Below are positions 8,270-16,927 of a DNA stretch of 64,000 bases, piece after piece; the stretch's first letter is position 1; each line of letters begins with the position of its first letter. Location: NCBI GenBank assembly GCA_041676705.1, contig JBAYRL010000004.1, forward strand, positions 124,001 to 188,000. Reading direction: 5' to 3'. Under the pieces are notes generated by a model that did no database searches, had not been told where the DNA came from, and worked only from the letters and a program-made list of their open reading frames with translations. Position numbers and translations under genes: made by a program. The DNA comes from Acidimicrobiia bacterium. Its GTDB lineage: Bacteria; Actinomycetota; Acidimicrobiia; Acidimicrobiales; SKKL01.

Positions 8270-10663
8270 CTAACCCTGGGACACATAGGCTGCGAGATAT
8301 TGACCGGTTAGCGTAGATTGCGCTTCGACCAGCTGAGCGGGCGGGCCTTCAAACACCACTCGGCCGCCATCATGACCAGCACCGGGGCCCAAATCGATGA
8401 TCCAATCAGCGTGCGCCATTACGGCCTGGTGATGCTCGATCACGATCACCGACTTGCCCGAGTCGACAATCCGGTCAAGCAGGCCGAGCAGATGTTCCAC
8501 ATCGGCCAAGTGAAGCCCCGTGGTCGGTTCATCGAGAATAAAGATGCCGCCCTTTTCGCCTAGATGGGTCGCTAGTTTAAGCCGTTGGCGTTCACCACCC
8601 GAGAGCGTGGTTAGAGGCTGGCCCAAACTCAGGTAGCCCAGGCCGACATCACTAAGTCGCTGTAGAATCTTATGAGCCGCGGGTATTCGTGCCTCACCGT
8701 CGCTGAAGAAAGTTTCGGCCTCATCCACCGACATGGCGAGCACCTCGCTGATATCACGCCCGCCCAAGTGGTAGTCGAGCACCGCAGGCTGAAATCGTTT
8801 GCCTTCACATTGCTCGCATGGAATTGCCACGCCGGCCATCATGGCCAAATCGGTGTAGATCACGCCGGCGCCTTTGCAGTTGGGGCACGCTCCATCCGAG
8901 TTAGCGCTGAAAAGGCCGGGCTTCACCCCATTGCCCTTGGCGAATGCTTTGCGGATCGGATCGAGTAGGCCGGTGTAGGTGGCAGGGTTGCTGCGCCGTG
9001 AGCCTCGAATCGCATCTTGACCAATCGACACCACACCTTCTTGGCCTTCCACCGAGCCCTGGATTAGTGAACTCTTGCCAGAACCCGCCACGCCAGTGAT
9101 TACCACCAGCACTCCCAGGGGTATGTCCACATTGACTGCTTGGAGGTTGTTGGTGGACGCATCACGAATGGGCAGCATGGCGTTAGCCGAACGAACCTCT
9201 GCTTTAAGCGTGGCGCGATCGTCTAGATGTCGCCCGGTGAGCGTGTCGGAAGCCCGAAGATCCTCAACCGTGCCTTCAAAACACACAGCGCCTCCCGCCG
9301 AGCCAGCACCAGGTCCGAGGTCGATTACATGGTCGGCAATGGCGATGGTCTCGGGCTTGTGCTCCACCACCAACACAGTGTTGCCCTTGTCACGAAGCTG
9401 CAGCAGCAGGTTGTTCATTCGTTCAATGTCATGGGGGTGCAGACCGATGGTTGGTTCATCAAAGACATAGGTCACATCGGTCAGCGACGAACCAAGGTGC
9501 CGGATCATCTTGGTGCGCTGCGCCTCACCACCTGAGAGCGTTCCGGCGGGTCTATCGAGCGAGAGATAGCCAAGACCAATTTCCACAAACGAGTTGAGCG
9601 TATGCCGCAGGGTGGCGAGAAGCGGCGCTACCGACGGGTCTTCTAGAGTGCTAACCCATTCAGCGGCGTCGCTTATTTGCATGGCCGAAACGTCGGCAAT
9701 ACTGAGCCCGTTAATCTTGGAGGAACGAGCTGCTTCGGTGAGGCGAGTGCCGTCACATTCCGGGCATACCTGGAAAGTAATCGCCCGATCGACAAAGGCA
9801 CGAACGTGAGGCTGCATAGCCTCGCGGTCTTTGCTCAGGAATGACTTTTCGATCTGAGGAATAAGACCGGTGAAAGTAAGGTTCACGCCCTCGATTTTTA
9901 GGCGGGTAGGTTCTTTGTAAAGCAGGTCGTTCAGCTCAGTTTTGGTGAACTTGCGTATCGGTTTATCAGGGTCGAAGAAGCCACAACCCCGGTAGATGCG
10001 TCCATACCAGCCTTCCATGCTGTAACCGGGAACCGTGATGGCACCTTCGTTGAGCGATTTTTCATCGTCGTATAAGGCGGTCAGGTCGAAGTCGCTGATA
10101 CGACCAAGGCCATCGCAGCGTGGGCACATTCCACCCGTAATCGTGAACTGGCGCCGTTCTCGTACTGCTTTCCCGGCACGCTCAAATTTCACGGCACCGG
10201 CGCCGCTAATCGAAGCAACGTTGAATGAAAAGGCTTGTGAACTGCCGATATAAGGTTTTCCCAACCGACTAAAGAGAATGCGCAACATGGCATTGGCGTC
10301 GGTGGCGGTGCCCACGGTAGAGCGAACGTTGGCACCCATTTGTTCTTGGTCCACGATTATTGCGGTAGTGAGACCTTCAAGAACATCAACATCGGGTCGT
10401 GCCAGAGTTGGCATGAAACCTTGCACGAATGAGCTGTAGGTTTCGTTGATCATCCGTTGCGACTCGGCAGCAATTGTGCCAAAAACCAGCGAGCTCTTGC
10501 CCGAGCCGGAAACACCGGTGAACACGGTGAGGCGGCGTTTTGGTATTTCGACACTTATGTTTTTGAGATTGTTTTCCCGAGCGCCCTGCACCCGGATTAG
10601 ATCATGACTGTCGGCTACGTGCTGCCTGGCAGACTTGGTGAGAGAAGCTGCGCTGTGGTCCAT
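8270..10663 (-). CDS. Short UvrA-like ABC ATPase (excinuclease ABC subunit A family)
   Basis: A tandem ABC ATPase of the UvrA family. It has two Walker A motifs (TGVSGSGKSSL at about residue 49, and TGVAGSGKSSL in the second half), two signatures (LSGGEAQRTK and LSGGERQRLK), Walker B regions FDEPTIGLHP and LDEPTTGLHLAD, and zinc-module cysteines CPRCDGLG and CPNCKGAG with CEQCEGKRF. At 797 residues it is about 150 shorter than repair UvrA. The residues between the first Walker A and the ADQEQ-like VDQEQ segment appear reduced, so the UvrB-binding part may be missing. Such short forms are usually annotated as UvrA-like drug-resistance proteins. No uvrB or uvrC is nearby. A role in DNA repair or antibiotic tolerance is possible, but the sequence does not decide. 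Confidence 0.88.
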   Translation of the reverse strand: MDHSAASLTKSARQHVADSHDLIRVQGARENNLKNISVEIPKRRLTVFTGVSGSGKSSLVFGTIAAESQRMINETYSSFVQGFMPTLARPDVDVLEGLTTAIIVDQEQMGANVRSTVGTATDANAMLRILFSRLGKPYIGSSQAFSFNVASISGAGAVKFERAGKAVRERRQFTITGGMCPRCDGLGRISDFDLTALYDDEKSLNEGAITVPGYSMEGWYGRIYRGCGFFDPDKPIRKFTKTELNDLLYKEPTRLKIEGVNLTFTGLIPQIEKSFLSKDREAMQPHVRAFVDRAITFQVCPECDGTRLTEAARSSKINGLSIADVSAMQISDAAEWVSTLEDPSVAPLLATLRHTLNSFVEIGLGYLSLDRPAGTLSGGEAQRTKMIRHLGSSLTDVTYVFDEPTIGLHPHDIERMNNLLLQLRDKGNTVLVVEHKPETIAIADHVIDLGPGAGSAGGAVCFEGTVEDLRASDTLTGRHLDDRATLKAEVRSANAMLPIRDASTNNLQAVNVDIPLGVLVVITGVAGSGKSSLIQGSVEGQEGVVSIGQDAIRGSRRSNPATYTGLLDPIRKAFAKGNGVKPGLFSANSDGACPNCKGAGVIYTDLAMMAGVAIPCEQCEGKRFQPAVLDYHLGGRDISEVLAMSVDEAETFFSDGEARIPAAHKILQRLSDVGLGYLSLGQPLTTLSGGERQRLKLATHLGEKGGIFILDEPTTGLHLADVEHLLGLLDRIVDSGKSVIVIEHHQAVMAHADWIIDLGPGAGHDGGRVVFEGPPAQLVEAQSTLTGQYLAAYVSQG

Positions 10664-10767
10664 AGCGCAAAACTAGATCAGAGCAGCGGCTTTGCGCTGT
10701 GCACAACCATCTACCGACACCAAGTACGAAAGCGTGTGGGTGAATTGTGCATCTTCGAAGCTGCCTG

Positions 10768-10820
10768 TGATCTTGATATGAGTTTTCTCCGATTACCGCA
10801 CAAAACTCATAACAAGATCG
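10768..10820. repeat. 53-bp palindromic repeat, diverged copy 3
   Basis: Arms at 10768-10786 and 10802-10820. The right arm matches copies 1 and 2 (AAACTCATAACAAGATCG), the left has changes (TGATCTTGATATGAGTTTT), and the centre is diverged (CTCCGATTACCGCAC). It is in the same orientation, upstream of the UvrA-like gene start, so the three copies fall in successive intergenic gaps. Confidence 0.75.
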
Positions 10821-10853
10821 GGATGAGGCCGGCCGCAGCGCGACAGTCGAAGG

Positions 10854-10963
10854 CCAGGCGCAGGGTCAGCGGGCGGCGTGACCAGCACGGGGTCAGCGGG
10901 CGGCGTGACCAGGCATGGGGTCGGCGAGCGGCCTAGCCAGGCGCAGGGTCAGCGGGCGGCGTA
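10854..10963. repeat. GC-rich tandem repeat extending the 3' end of the lpdA-like gene
   Basis: Four units of 27-28 bp, at 10854-10881, 10882-10908, 10909-10935 and 10936-10963, with core GGGTCAGCGGGCGGCGTGA. The last unit overlaps the final codons and stop of the gene at 10949, so the array looks like repeated duplication of a gene tail. The third unit is the most diverged. The rest of the 285-bp gap holds only palindrome copy 3. Confidence 0.8.
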
Positions 10964-12316
10964 GGTTAGAGCCTCAGCCAATGACGGATGCACCAACACA
11001 CTCTCGGCGATGTCGGTCACCGTTAGGCGAGCATTCACGGCTAACGCGATCACCGAGATCAGCTCAGCAGCGTGTGCTCCGACGATCGATCCTCCCAACA
11101 CCACACCAGTGGCCGGGTCAGAAATCAGCTTCACGAAACCTCGTGAATCGTCGTTGATTAGGGCCTTAGCACTAGACGAGAACGGTACCTTAATCACCTG
11201 AATCTTGCGTCCTTCGGCAAAGGCATCGGCCTCGGCCAAGCCGACATCAGCAATTTCTGGATCGGTGAAAATTGCCGAGGCGGCCTTGTTGTAGTCGATG
11301 TGTCGGTGTGGACGCTGGTGAAGCCCTAGCGCATGCTCGGCAATTTTGCGGCCCTGCATCGAGGCCACTGACGCCAGCGGCAACTTGCCCGATAAGTCGC
11401 CCGCCACGTAGATATGCGGTTGCGACGACTGCATATTGTGGTTCACGACCACATATCCGCCCTCGTCCACTTCTACGCCGGCCTCTTCTAGTCCGAGACC
11501 AGCGGAATTCGGTACGGAACCAATAGCCAATAAGGCGTGTGATCCGGTGGCCGACCGGCCGTCATCGCAAAATACGGTTACGGCCTCGCCGCTTTGCGAG
11601 ACCTCGATTCGCTCAGCGCGGGCACCTTTCAACAGGCGCACTCCCCGTTCCAAAAAGTCGGTTTCGAGTACCGCCGCCACTTCGGGGTCTTTTTGAGGAA
11701 GTACCTGTTGGCGACTCACCACCAGCGAAACTTTGCTGCCGAAACTGGTGAACATATTGACGAACTCAACTCCGGTAACGCCCGAGCCGACCACTACCAA
11801 GTGTGAAGGGAACTCGGGCGGCGGATAGGCATCACGGGTGGTTAGCACTCTGCGCCCATCAATCGGCGCCCACGACGGAACCCTAGGGTTACTTCCGGTG
11901 GCGAGCACCACAATATCGGCCTCGAAACGTCGCTCGCCGTAGTCGGTTTCGGCTACCACAGTGTGGGCGTCGACCATGCGGCCAAACCCGTTCACAATTT
12001 GCACGCCCTGGCTGACCAAAAGTTCACGCAAGCTGGCGTGAAGCTGGCTTTCGATTCGGCTAACCCGGTCGGCCAGCGCCTGGTGATCGAGAGAAACCTG
12101 CGCCTCGCCGAGACCCATTTGATACGACTGTCGCATTGAACGCAGTGCCCCGCCCGAGGCGATCATGGCCTTCGAGGGGATGCAGTCCCAAAGATTGGCG
12201 GCACCGCCAACGATGTCCCGCTCAATCAGGATCACTTCGGCACCGAGCCGTGCGGCTAGCGTCGCGGCCTCGCTCCCACCTGGTCCGGCACCAATTATCA
12301 CCATACGTTTGGCCAT
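10949..12316 (-). CDS. lpdA: LpdA-type NAD(P)H dehydrogenase (quinone) flavoprotein
   Basis: A two-dinucleotide-binding flavoprotein. The FAD site is VIIGAGPGGSEAATLAARLG (residues 7-26), the NAD(P) site LVVVGSGVTGVEFVNMF, the second FAD motif YVAGDLSG, and a C-terminal dimerisation domain carries FTDPEIADVGL. Lipoamide dehydrogenases have GGxCLNxGCIPSK. Here the segment reads GGAANLWDCIPSK, with alanine at residue 40 and only C45, so a redox disulfide cannot form. Mycobacterial LpdA has the same loss and acts as a quinone reductase, which is the likely role. No 2-oxoacid dehydrogenase genes are near. The C-terminal HPSLAEALTYAAR runs into a tandem repeat. The ATG at 12316 starts directly at the FAD fold. 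Confidence 0.85.
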   Translation of the reverse strand: MAKRMVIIGAGPGGSEAATLAARLGAEVILIERDIVGGAANLWDCIPSKAMIASGGALRSMRQSYQMGLGEAQVSLDHQALADRVSRIESQLHASLRELLVSQGVQIVNGFGRMVDAHTVVAETDYGERRFEADIVVLATGSNPRVPSWAPIDGRRVLTTRDAYPPPEFPSHLVVVGSGVTGVEFVNMFTSFGSKVSLVVSRQQVLPQKDPEVAAVLETDFLERGVRLLKGARAERIEVSQSGEAVTVFCDDGRSATGSHALLAIGSVPNSAGLGLEEAGVEVDEGGYVVVNHNMQSSQPHIYVAGDLSGKLPLASVASMQGRKIAEHALGLHQRPHRHIDYNKAASAIFTDPEIADVGLAEADAFAEGRKIQVIKVPFSSSAKALINDDSRGFVKLISDPATGVVLGGSIVGAHAAELISVIALAVNARLTVTDIAESVLVHPSLAEALTYAAR

Positions 12317-12446
12317 GTTGCGAGACTAACCCGCCATTGGCCACCTGGCACACGCTCCAACTATGCGACCCGCCTTAGTACCTGTTATTACAGGCGGGCG
12401 AAAGTTACCTCTGCTCAATGTCACCGAGGCGCGTTAGGGTGGTTTT

Positions 12447-13622
12447 GTGCAATTTGACCATCGATTCGACGCTCCTTCAATCCGTGATTTACAGCTGGCA
12501 GCAGCTGGCGTGAAATGGACGAAACATCCCGGTGCGTTAGGGGCTTTTGTAGCCGAGATGGATTTTGGCCCGGCGCCGGTGATCACCGAAGCCCTGCACA
12601 AAGCGGTTGATGCCGGTATTTTCGGTTATCTGCCTGCCCCTTGGGTTGAGCGGATGAAAGTCGCTACCGCAGACTGGTCGAAGCGCCGCTATGGCTGGGA
12701 AATTGATCCCGATTTCGTACACCAGATGCCCGATGTGATTTCGGTGATGATGGTCGCCATCGAATATTTCTCAGCGCCACAAAGCGCGGTTGTAGTGCCC
12801 ACGCCTGCCTACATGCCCTTTTTATCGGTGCCGCCGCAGCTAGGGCGTGAGGTCATCCAAGTACCGATGATTCAAGATGGCCAGACCTACCGTTTCGACC
12901 TGGATGGGCTTGCACAAGCCTTCGCAAAAGGTGGCGGTCTACTCATTTTGTGTAACCCTTCGAACCCGTTGGGCGTTAGTTTCAACGAGGAAGAACTTCG
13001 AGGCGTTTCCGAGGTGGTAGAAGCCGCTGGGGCCCGGGTTTTCGCCGATGAAATCCATGCGCCCATGATCTACGGCGGTCGTCGCCATGTCCCCTACGCC
13101 TCAATCAGCGATATTGCCGCCAATCATTCCATCACCGGGGTTTCGGCTTCTAAGGGTTGGAACTTGCCGGGTCTGAAATGCGCCCAAGCCATTGTCACGA
13201 ACCACGCTGATCAGGCCAAGTGGGAGACGTTGCCGACCAAAGCCACGCGGGGAACGGCAAATCTGGGTGTTGTTGCTCACACCGTAGCCTATGAGGAAGG
13301 CGAGCCGTGGCTTGACGAGGTTCTGGCGTACCTCCAAAGTGCTTGCCAGTATTTTGTCGACGAACTGGCCATTCATGCCCCAGCTGCGAAGATGCGAGTG
13401 CCTGATGCCACCTATATCGGCTGGATTGACCTACGTGACTGCGGTTTAGGCGACGCGCCAGCGGCCGCATTAGCCGAAAAAGTCAATCTATATCTGAACG
13501 AGGGCACTGATTTGGGTGACGGCCTAGAAGGTTTTGTTCGCATTGCTATGGCCACCCCGCGCCCGGTCTTGGGGGAAATCGCCCGCCGGATTGGTATGGC
13601 GACTAGAAACGAAAGCCTTTAA
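12447..13622 (+). CDS. MalY/PatB-type cystathionine beta-lyase (class I/II aminotransferase)
   Basis: A PLP fold-type I enzyme that likely cleaves C-S bonds of cystathionine or cysteine conjugates in the cytoplasm. The N-terminal WTKHPGALGAFVAEMDFGPAP and GIFGYLP match the MalY/PatB group. Further motifs are CNPSNPLGVSF, the PLP-ring aspartate region FADEIHAPMIYGG (D201) and the Schiff-base lysine in SASKGWNLPGLKCAQ (K236). At 391 residues it has the family length. It starts at a GTG, with MQFDHRFDAPS resembling family N-termini. It is divergent from lpdA with a 130-bp gap and 60 bp before the mutase gene, so co-transcription with the mutase is possible but has no functional link I can see. 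Aminotransferase activity cannot be excluded. Confidence 0.88.
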   Translation: MQFDHRFDAPSIRDLQLAAAGVKWTKHPGALGAFVAEMDFGPAPVITEALHKAVDAGIFGYLPAPWVERMKVATADWSKRRYGWEIDPDFVHQMPDVISVMMVAIEYFSAPQSAVVVPTPAYMPFLSVPPQLGREVIQVPMIQDGQTYRFDLDGLAQAFAKGGGLLILCNPSNPLGVSFNEEELRGVSEVVEAAGARVFADEIHAPMIYGGRRHVPYASISDIAANHSITGVSASKGWNLPGLKCAQAIVTNHADQAKWETLPTKATRGTANLGVVAHTVAYEEGEPWLDEVLAYLQSACQYFVDELAIHAPAAKMRVPDATYIGWIDLRDCGLGDAPAAALAEKVNLYLNEGTDLGDGLEGFVRIAMATPRPVLGEIARRIGMATRNESL

Positions 13623-13682
13623 GACCCCAGCATTTAGCCAAAAAGTTCACGAGTGTCATAGGGCACGCATAGCATGTGATAC

Positions 13683-15824
13683 ATGAGCGACCAACCAGGC
13701 CTCGACGATTGGAAAGCCCTAGCTGCCAAAGAGCTGAAGGGGCGCGACCCAGACGACCTTATTTGGGATACGCCCGAGGGTATCCCCGTGAAGCCGCTGT
13801 ACACGGCGGCCGACCTTGAAGATATCGACACCCTCAACTCGTTGCCAGGCTTTAAACCCTTCGTGCGCGGTGTACGCGGCACTATGTACGCCAACCGGGC
13901 ATGGACAATTCGTCAGTACGCAGGTTTTTCAACCGCCGAAGAATCGAATGCTTTTTATCGCCGTAACCTGGCCGCTGGCCAACAGGGCGTGTCGGTAGCT
14001 TTCGATCTGGCCACCCACCGTGGTTACGATTCTGATCATCCCCGTGTGGTGGGCGACGTCGGTAAAGCTGGTGTGGCTATCGACTCGGTGGAAGACATGA
14101 AGGTGCTCTTCGATGGCATCCCGCTCGACAAGATGAGCGTGTCGATGACCATGAACGGCGCGGTGCTACCGGTGCTCGCAGCGTTTATCGTGGCTGGTGA
14201 AGAGCAAGGTGTCGACAAGTCGCTCTTGGCGGGCACCATCCAAAACGACATTCTCAAAGAGTTCATGGTGCGGAACACCTATATCTATCCGCCCGAACCT
14301 TCTATGCGCATTGTGGCCGATATCATCGCCTACACCTCGGCCAACATGCCCAAGTTCAACTCCATTTCGATCTCCGGTTACCACATGCAAGAAGCCGGGG
14401 CCACCGCCGAACAAGAGCTGGCTTTCACCATCGCTGACGGTTTGGAATACGTGCGTGCCGCGATGAGCCAAGGCCTCGATGTCGACGCTTTTGCTCCACG
14501 CCTAAGTTTCTTTTTCGCCATTGGCATGAACTTCTTTATGGAAATCGCCAAGTTGCGAGCAGCACGTTTGTTGTGGGCACGAGTAATGGGCCAGTTCAAC
14601 CCGCAAAACCAAACTTCGCTTATGTTGCGTACGCATTGCCAAACCTCGGGGGTGTCGCTCACCGAGCAAGACCCGTACAACAACGTGGTTCGCACCGCCG
14701 TTGAGGCTATGGCCGCGGTCTTAGGTGGAACACAAAGCTTGCATACCAACGCTTTCGATGAAGCGCTCGGCCTGCCCACCGATTTCTCGGCCCGAATCGC
14801 CCGCAATACGCAACTAATTATTGCTGAAGAAACCGGTATTCCGAAGGTGGTTGACCCACTCGGCGGCTCGTATTACATCGAAGCCTTGACCAACGATCTG
14901 GCCGAAAAAGCTTGGGCGCTCATTGAAGAGGTTGAAGAGCTGGGCGGGATGACCAAGGCCGTCGAGTCGGGTATGCCAAAACTTCGCATCGAAGAGTCGG
15001 CGGCGAAGCGCCAGGCCCGGGTTGACCGGGGCGAAGAGGTTGTGGTCGGTGTGAACAAGTATCAACCGGCAGATGTTGAAACCGTGGAAGTGCTCGACAT
15101 CGACAACACCGAAGTTCGGCGGCAACAAATCTCCAAGCTTGAAGCCATGAAAGCCGCCCGTGACGAAGCAGCGTGCCAGGCGGCCTTAGAACGTTTGACC
15201 GAGGGTGCTAAAGGCAACGCCAACCTCCTAGAACTTTGTGTAGAAGCAGCCCGAGCTAGGGCCACGGTGGGCGAAATTTCCGACGCTATGGAAGCCGTCT
15301 TCGGACGACACCGGGCCGAAGTGCGTAGTATTTCTGGTGTGTACGGTTCTGCATATCAAGGCGACGACGATTTCGCGGCTATTCAGGCCGAAATCAACAC
15401 CTTCGCCGAGGCTGAAGGTCGCCGCCCACGCATGCTGGTGGTGAAGATGGGTCAAGATGGCCACGACCGTGGTGCCAAGGTTATCGCCACGGCTTTCGCC
15501 GACATCGGTTTCGATGTCGATATGGGTCCGCTCTTCCAAACACCCGCCGAAGCCGCCCGTGACGCCATCGAGAACGACGTGCACATAGTCGGTGTTTCTA
15601 GCCAAGCCGCTGGTCACAAAACCTTGGTACCGCAGCTGATTGAAGAACTAAAAGCGCAGGGTGCCAGCGATATTTTGGTGGTTTGCGGAGGTGTAATACC
15701 CCCACAAGATTACGAGGCCTTGCGTAGCGCTGGCGTGGCCGCCATTTTCGGGCCCGGTACCAATATTCCAGTTGCCGCCCGTGAAGTACTGCGATTGTTA
15801 ACCTCAACTCCTCCAGCTGCCTAA
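13683..15824 (+). CDS. mutB: Methylmalonyl-CoA mutase, large (catalytic) subunit
   Basis: Interconverts (R)-methylmalonyl-CoA and succinyl-CoA using adenosylcobalamin. The catalytic barrel shows GTMYANRAWTIRQYAGFSTA, NAFYRRNLAAGQQG, FDLATHRGYDSDHPRV, MTMNGAVLPVLA, GTIQNDILKEFMVRNTYIYP and SISGYHMQEAGA. The C-terminal cobalamin domain has the DxHxxG motif at GQDGHDRGAKV, with H594 as lower axial ligand. At 713 residues it has the length of catalytic chains. No small subunit is adjacent, so it may work as a homodimer like ScpA, or its partner lies elsewhere. It is followed after 21 bp by its MeaB chaperone. Minor substitutions from the classical enzyme (A for P before WTIRQ and before THRGYD) leave the substrate assignment intact, in my judgement. 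Confidence 0.95.
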   Translation: MSDQPGLDDWKALAAKELKGRDPDDLIWDTPEGIPVKPLYTAADLEDIDTLNSLPGFKPFVRGVRGTMYANRAWTIRQYAGFSTAEESNAFYRRNLAAGQQGVSVAFDLATHRGYDSDHPRVVGDVGKAGVAIDSVEDMKVLFDGIPLDKMSVSMTMNGAVLPVLAAFIVAGEEQGVDKSLLAGTIQNDILKEFMVRNTYIYPPEPSMRIVADIIAYTSANMPKFNSISISGYHMQEAGATAEQELAFTIADGLEYVRAAMSQGLDVDAFAPRLSFFFAIGMNFFMEIAKLRAARLLWARVMGQFNPQNQTSLMLRTHCQTSGVSLTEQDPYNNVVRTAVEAMAAVLGGTQSLHTNAFDEALGLPTDFSARIARNTQLIIAEETGIPKVVDPLGGSYYIEALTNDLAEKAWALIEEVEELGGMTKAVESGMPKLRIEESAAKRQARVDRGEEVVVGVNKYQPADVETVEVLDIDNTEVRRQQISKLEAMKAARDEAACQAALERLTEGAKGNANLLELCVEAARARATVGEISDAMEAVFGRHRAEVRSISGVYGSAYQGDDDFAAIQAEINTFAEAEGRRPRMLVVKMGQDGHDRGAKVIATAFADIGFDVDMGPLFQTPAEAARDAIENDVHIVGVSSQAAGHKTLVPQLIEELKAQGASDILVVCGGVIPPQDYEALRSAGVAAIFGPGTNIPVAAREVLRLLTSTPPAA

Positions 15825-15845
15825 GGCCCAGGTTCAAACGCTGGT

Positions 15846-16916
15846 GTGAGCGATTTAGCAGATGATATAAGAGCCGGTAACCGTAGGGGTTTGGCCAGGG
15901 GCATTACCCTGGCCGAATCAACCCGTGCCGATCACCGTGAAGCGGCGGTGGCGCTGGTGGAAGAGCTGTTGCCAGCAACGGGTAACAGCATTCGGATTGG
16001 GATTAGCGGCCCGCCGGGGGTTGGCAAATCGACCTTCATTGAAGCTTTTGGCCTGGAAATTATTCGCCAAGGTCACCGGCCGGCAATTTTGGCGATCGAC
16101 CCTTCCAGCCAACGTAGTGGCGGTTCTATTTTGGGTGACAAGACCCGTATGGAAGAGCTAAGCCGCGCCCCGGAAGCTTTTATTCGTCCATCACCTTCAG
16201 GCGGAACTCTTGGTGGTTTGGCCCGACGCACTCGAGAAGCTTTGCTGTTGTGTGAGGCGGCCGGTTTCGATGTCATCATCGTGGAAACGGTGGGGGTTGG
16301 ACAGTCGGAAACCGCAGTGGCCGAGCTGGTCGATCTATTTTTGTTGCTGGTGCCCCCTGGCGGTGGCGATGACCTACAGGGTATTAAGCGCGGCATTATG
16401 GAACTGGCCGACTTGGTGGTTGTGAACAAAGCCGACGGTGACATGGCGAAAGTGGCCCGTCGCACCGCTAGTGATTATGGCCATGCGTTGCATCTGATGC
16501 GGCCCCGTTGGGATGGCGATACCGCCAAAGTGTTGTTGGCTTCAGCGCTAGAAGGAGTGGGTATTGCTGAGGTTTGGGAAGCCATCGTCGAAATGGCCAC
16601 CTCGGCACACGCAAGCGGATACCGTGATCGTCATCGGGCCGATCAGGCTCGGGCGTGGATGTGGAGCGAAATCCGCGAAGAGCTAATGAGCCGGTTGCTT
16701 TCTACCGAAGCTATACAAGAAGCGATTGCCAAGGTGGAGGAACAAGTGGTAGCTGGTGAAATAACCCCCGCTTCAGGGGCTGATGCCATTCTGCGTCAGA
16801 CCAAATTTAATACCAATCACCCCATTGGCAACTCACCCAATCCTTACCGGGGTCATGAGTCTGACGGATCCGCAGGCAGCCCACCCAACCCACCCAATCC
16901 ACCCACGGGCCATTAA
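15846..16916 (+). CDS. meaB: MeaB/ArgK-type GTPase, methylmalonyl-CoA mutase chaperone
   Basis: A G3E-family GTPase that protects and reloads adenosylcobalamin mutases. Walker A is GISGPPGVGKSTF (53-64), followed by LAIDPSSQRSGGSILGDKTRM, ETVGVGQSE and the base-specificity motif NKADGDM. It starts at a GTG 21 bp after the mutase stop, the standard operon order. The last 25 or so residues are an unusual Ser/Gly/Pro/Asn tail encoded by a short repeat (CCCACCCAA units), beyond the family's dimerisation helix. Function is clear from sequence and position. Confidence 0.94.
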   Translation: MSDLADDIRAGNRRGLARGITLAESTRADHREAAVALVEELLPATGNSIRIGISGPPGVGKSTFIEAFGLEIIRQGHRPAILAIDPSSQRSGGSILGDKTRMEELSRAPEAFIRPSPSGGTLGGLARRTREALLLCEAAGFDVIIVETVGVGQSETAVAELVDLFLLLVPPGGGDDLQGIKRGIMELADLVVVNKADGDMAKVARRTASDYGHALHLMRPRWDGDTAKVLLASALEGVGIAEVWEAIVEMATSAHASGYRDRHRADQARAWMWSEIREELMSRLLSTEAIQEAIAKVEEQVVAGEITPASGADAILRQTKFNTNHPIGNSPNPYRGHESDGSAGSPPNPPNPPTGH

Positions 16917-16927
16917 GACGCAGGAAC

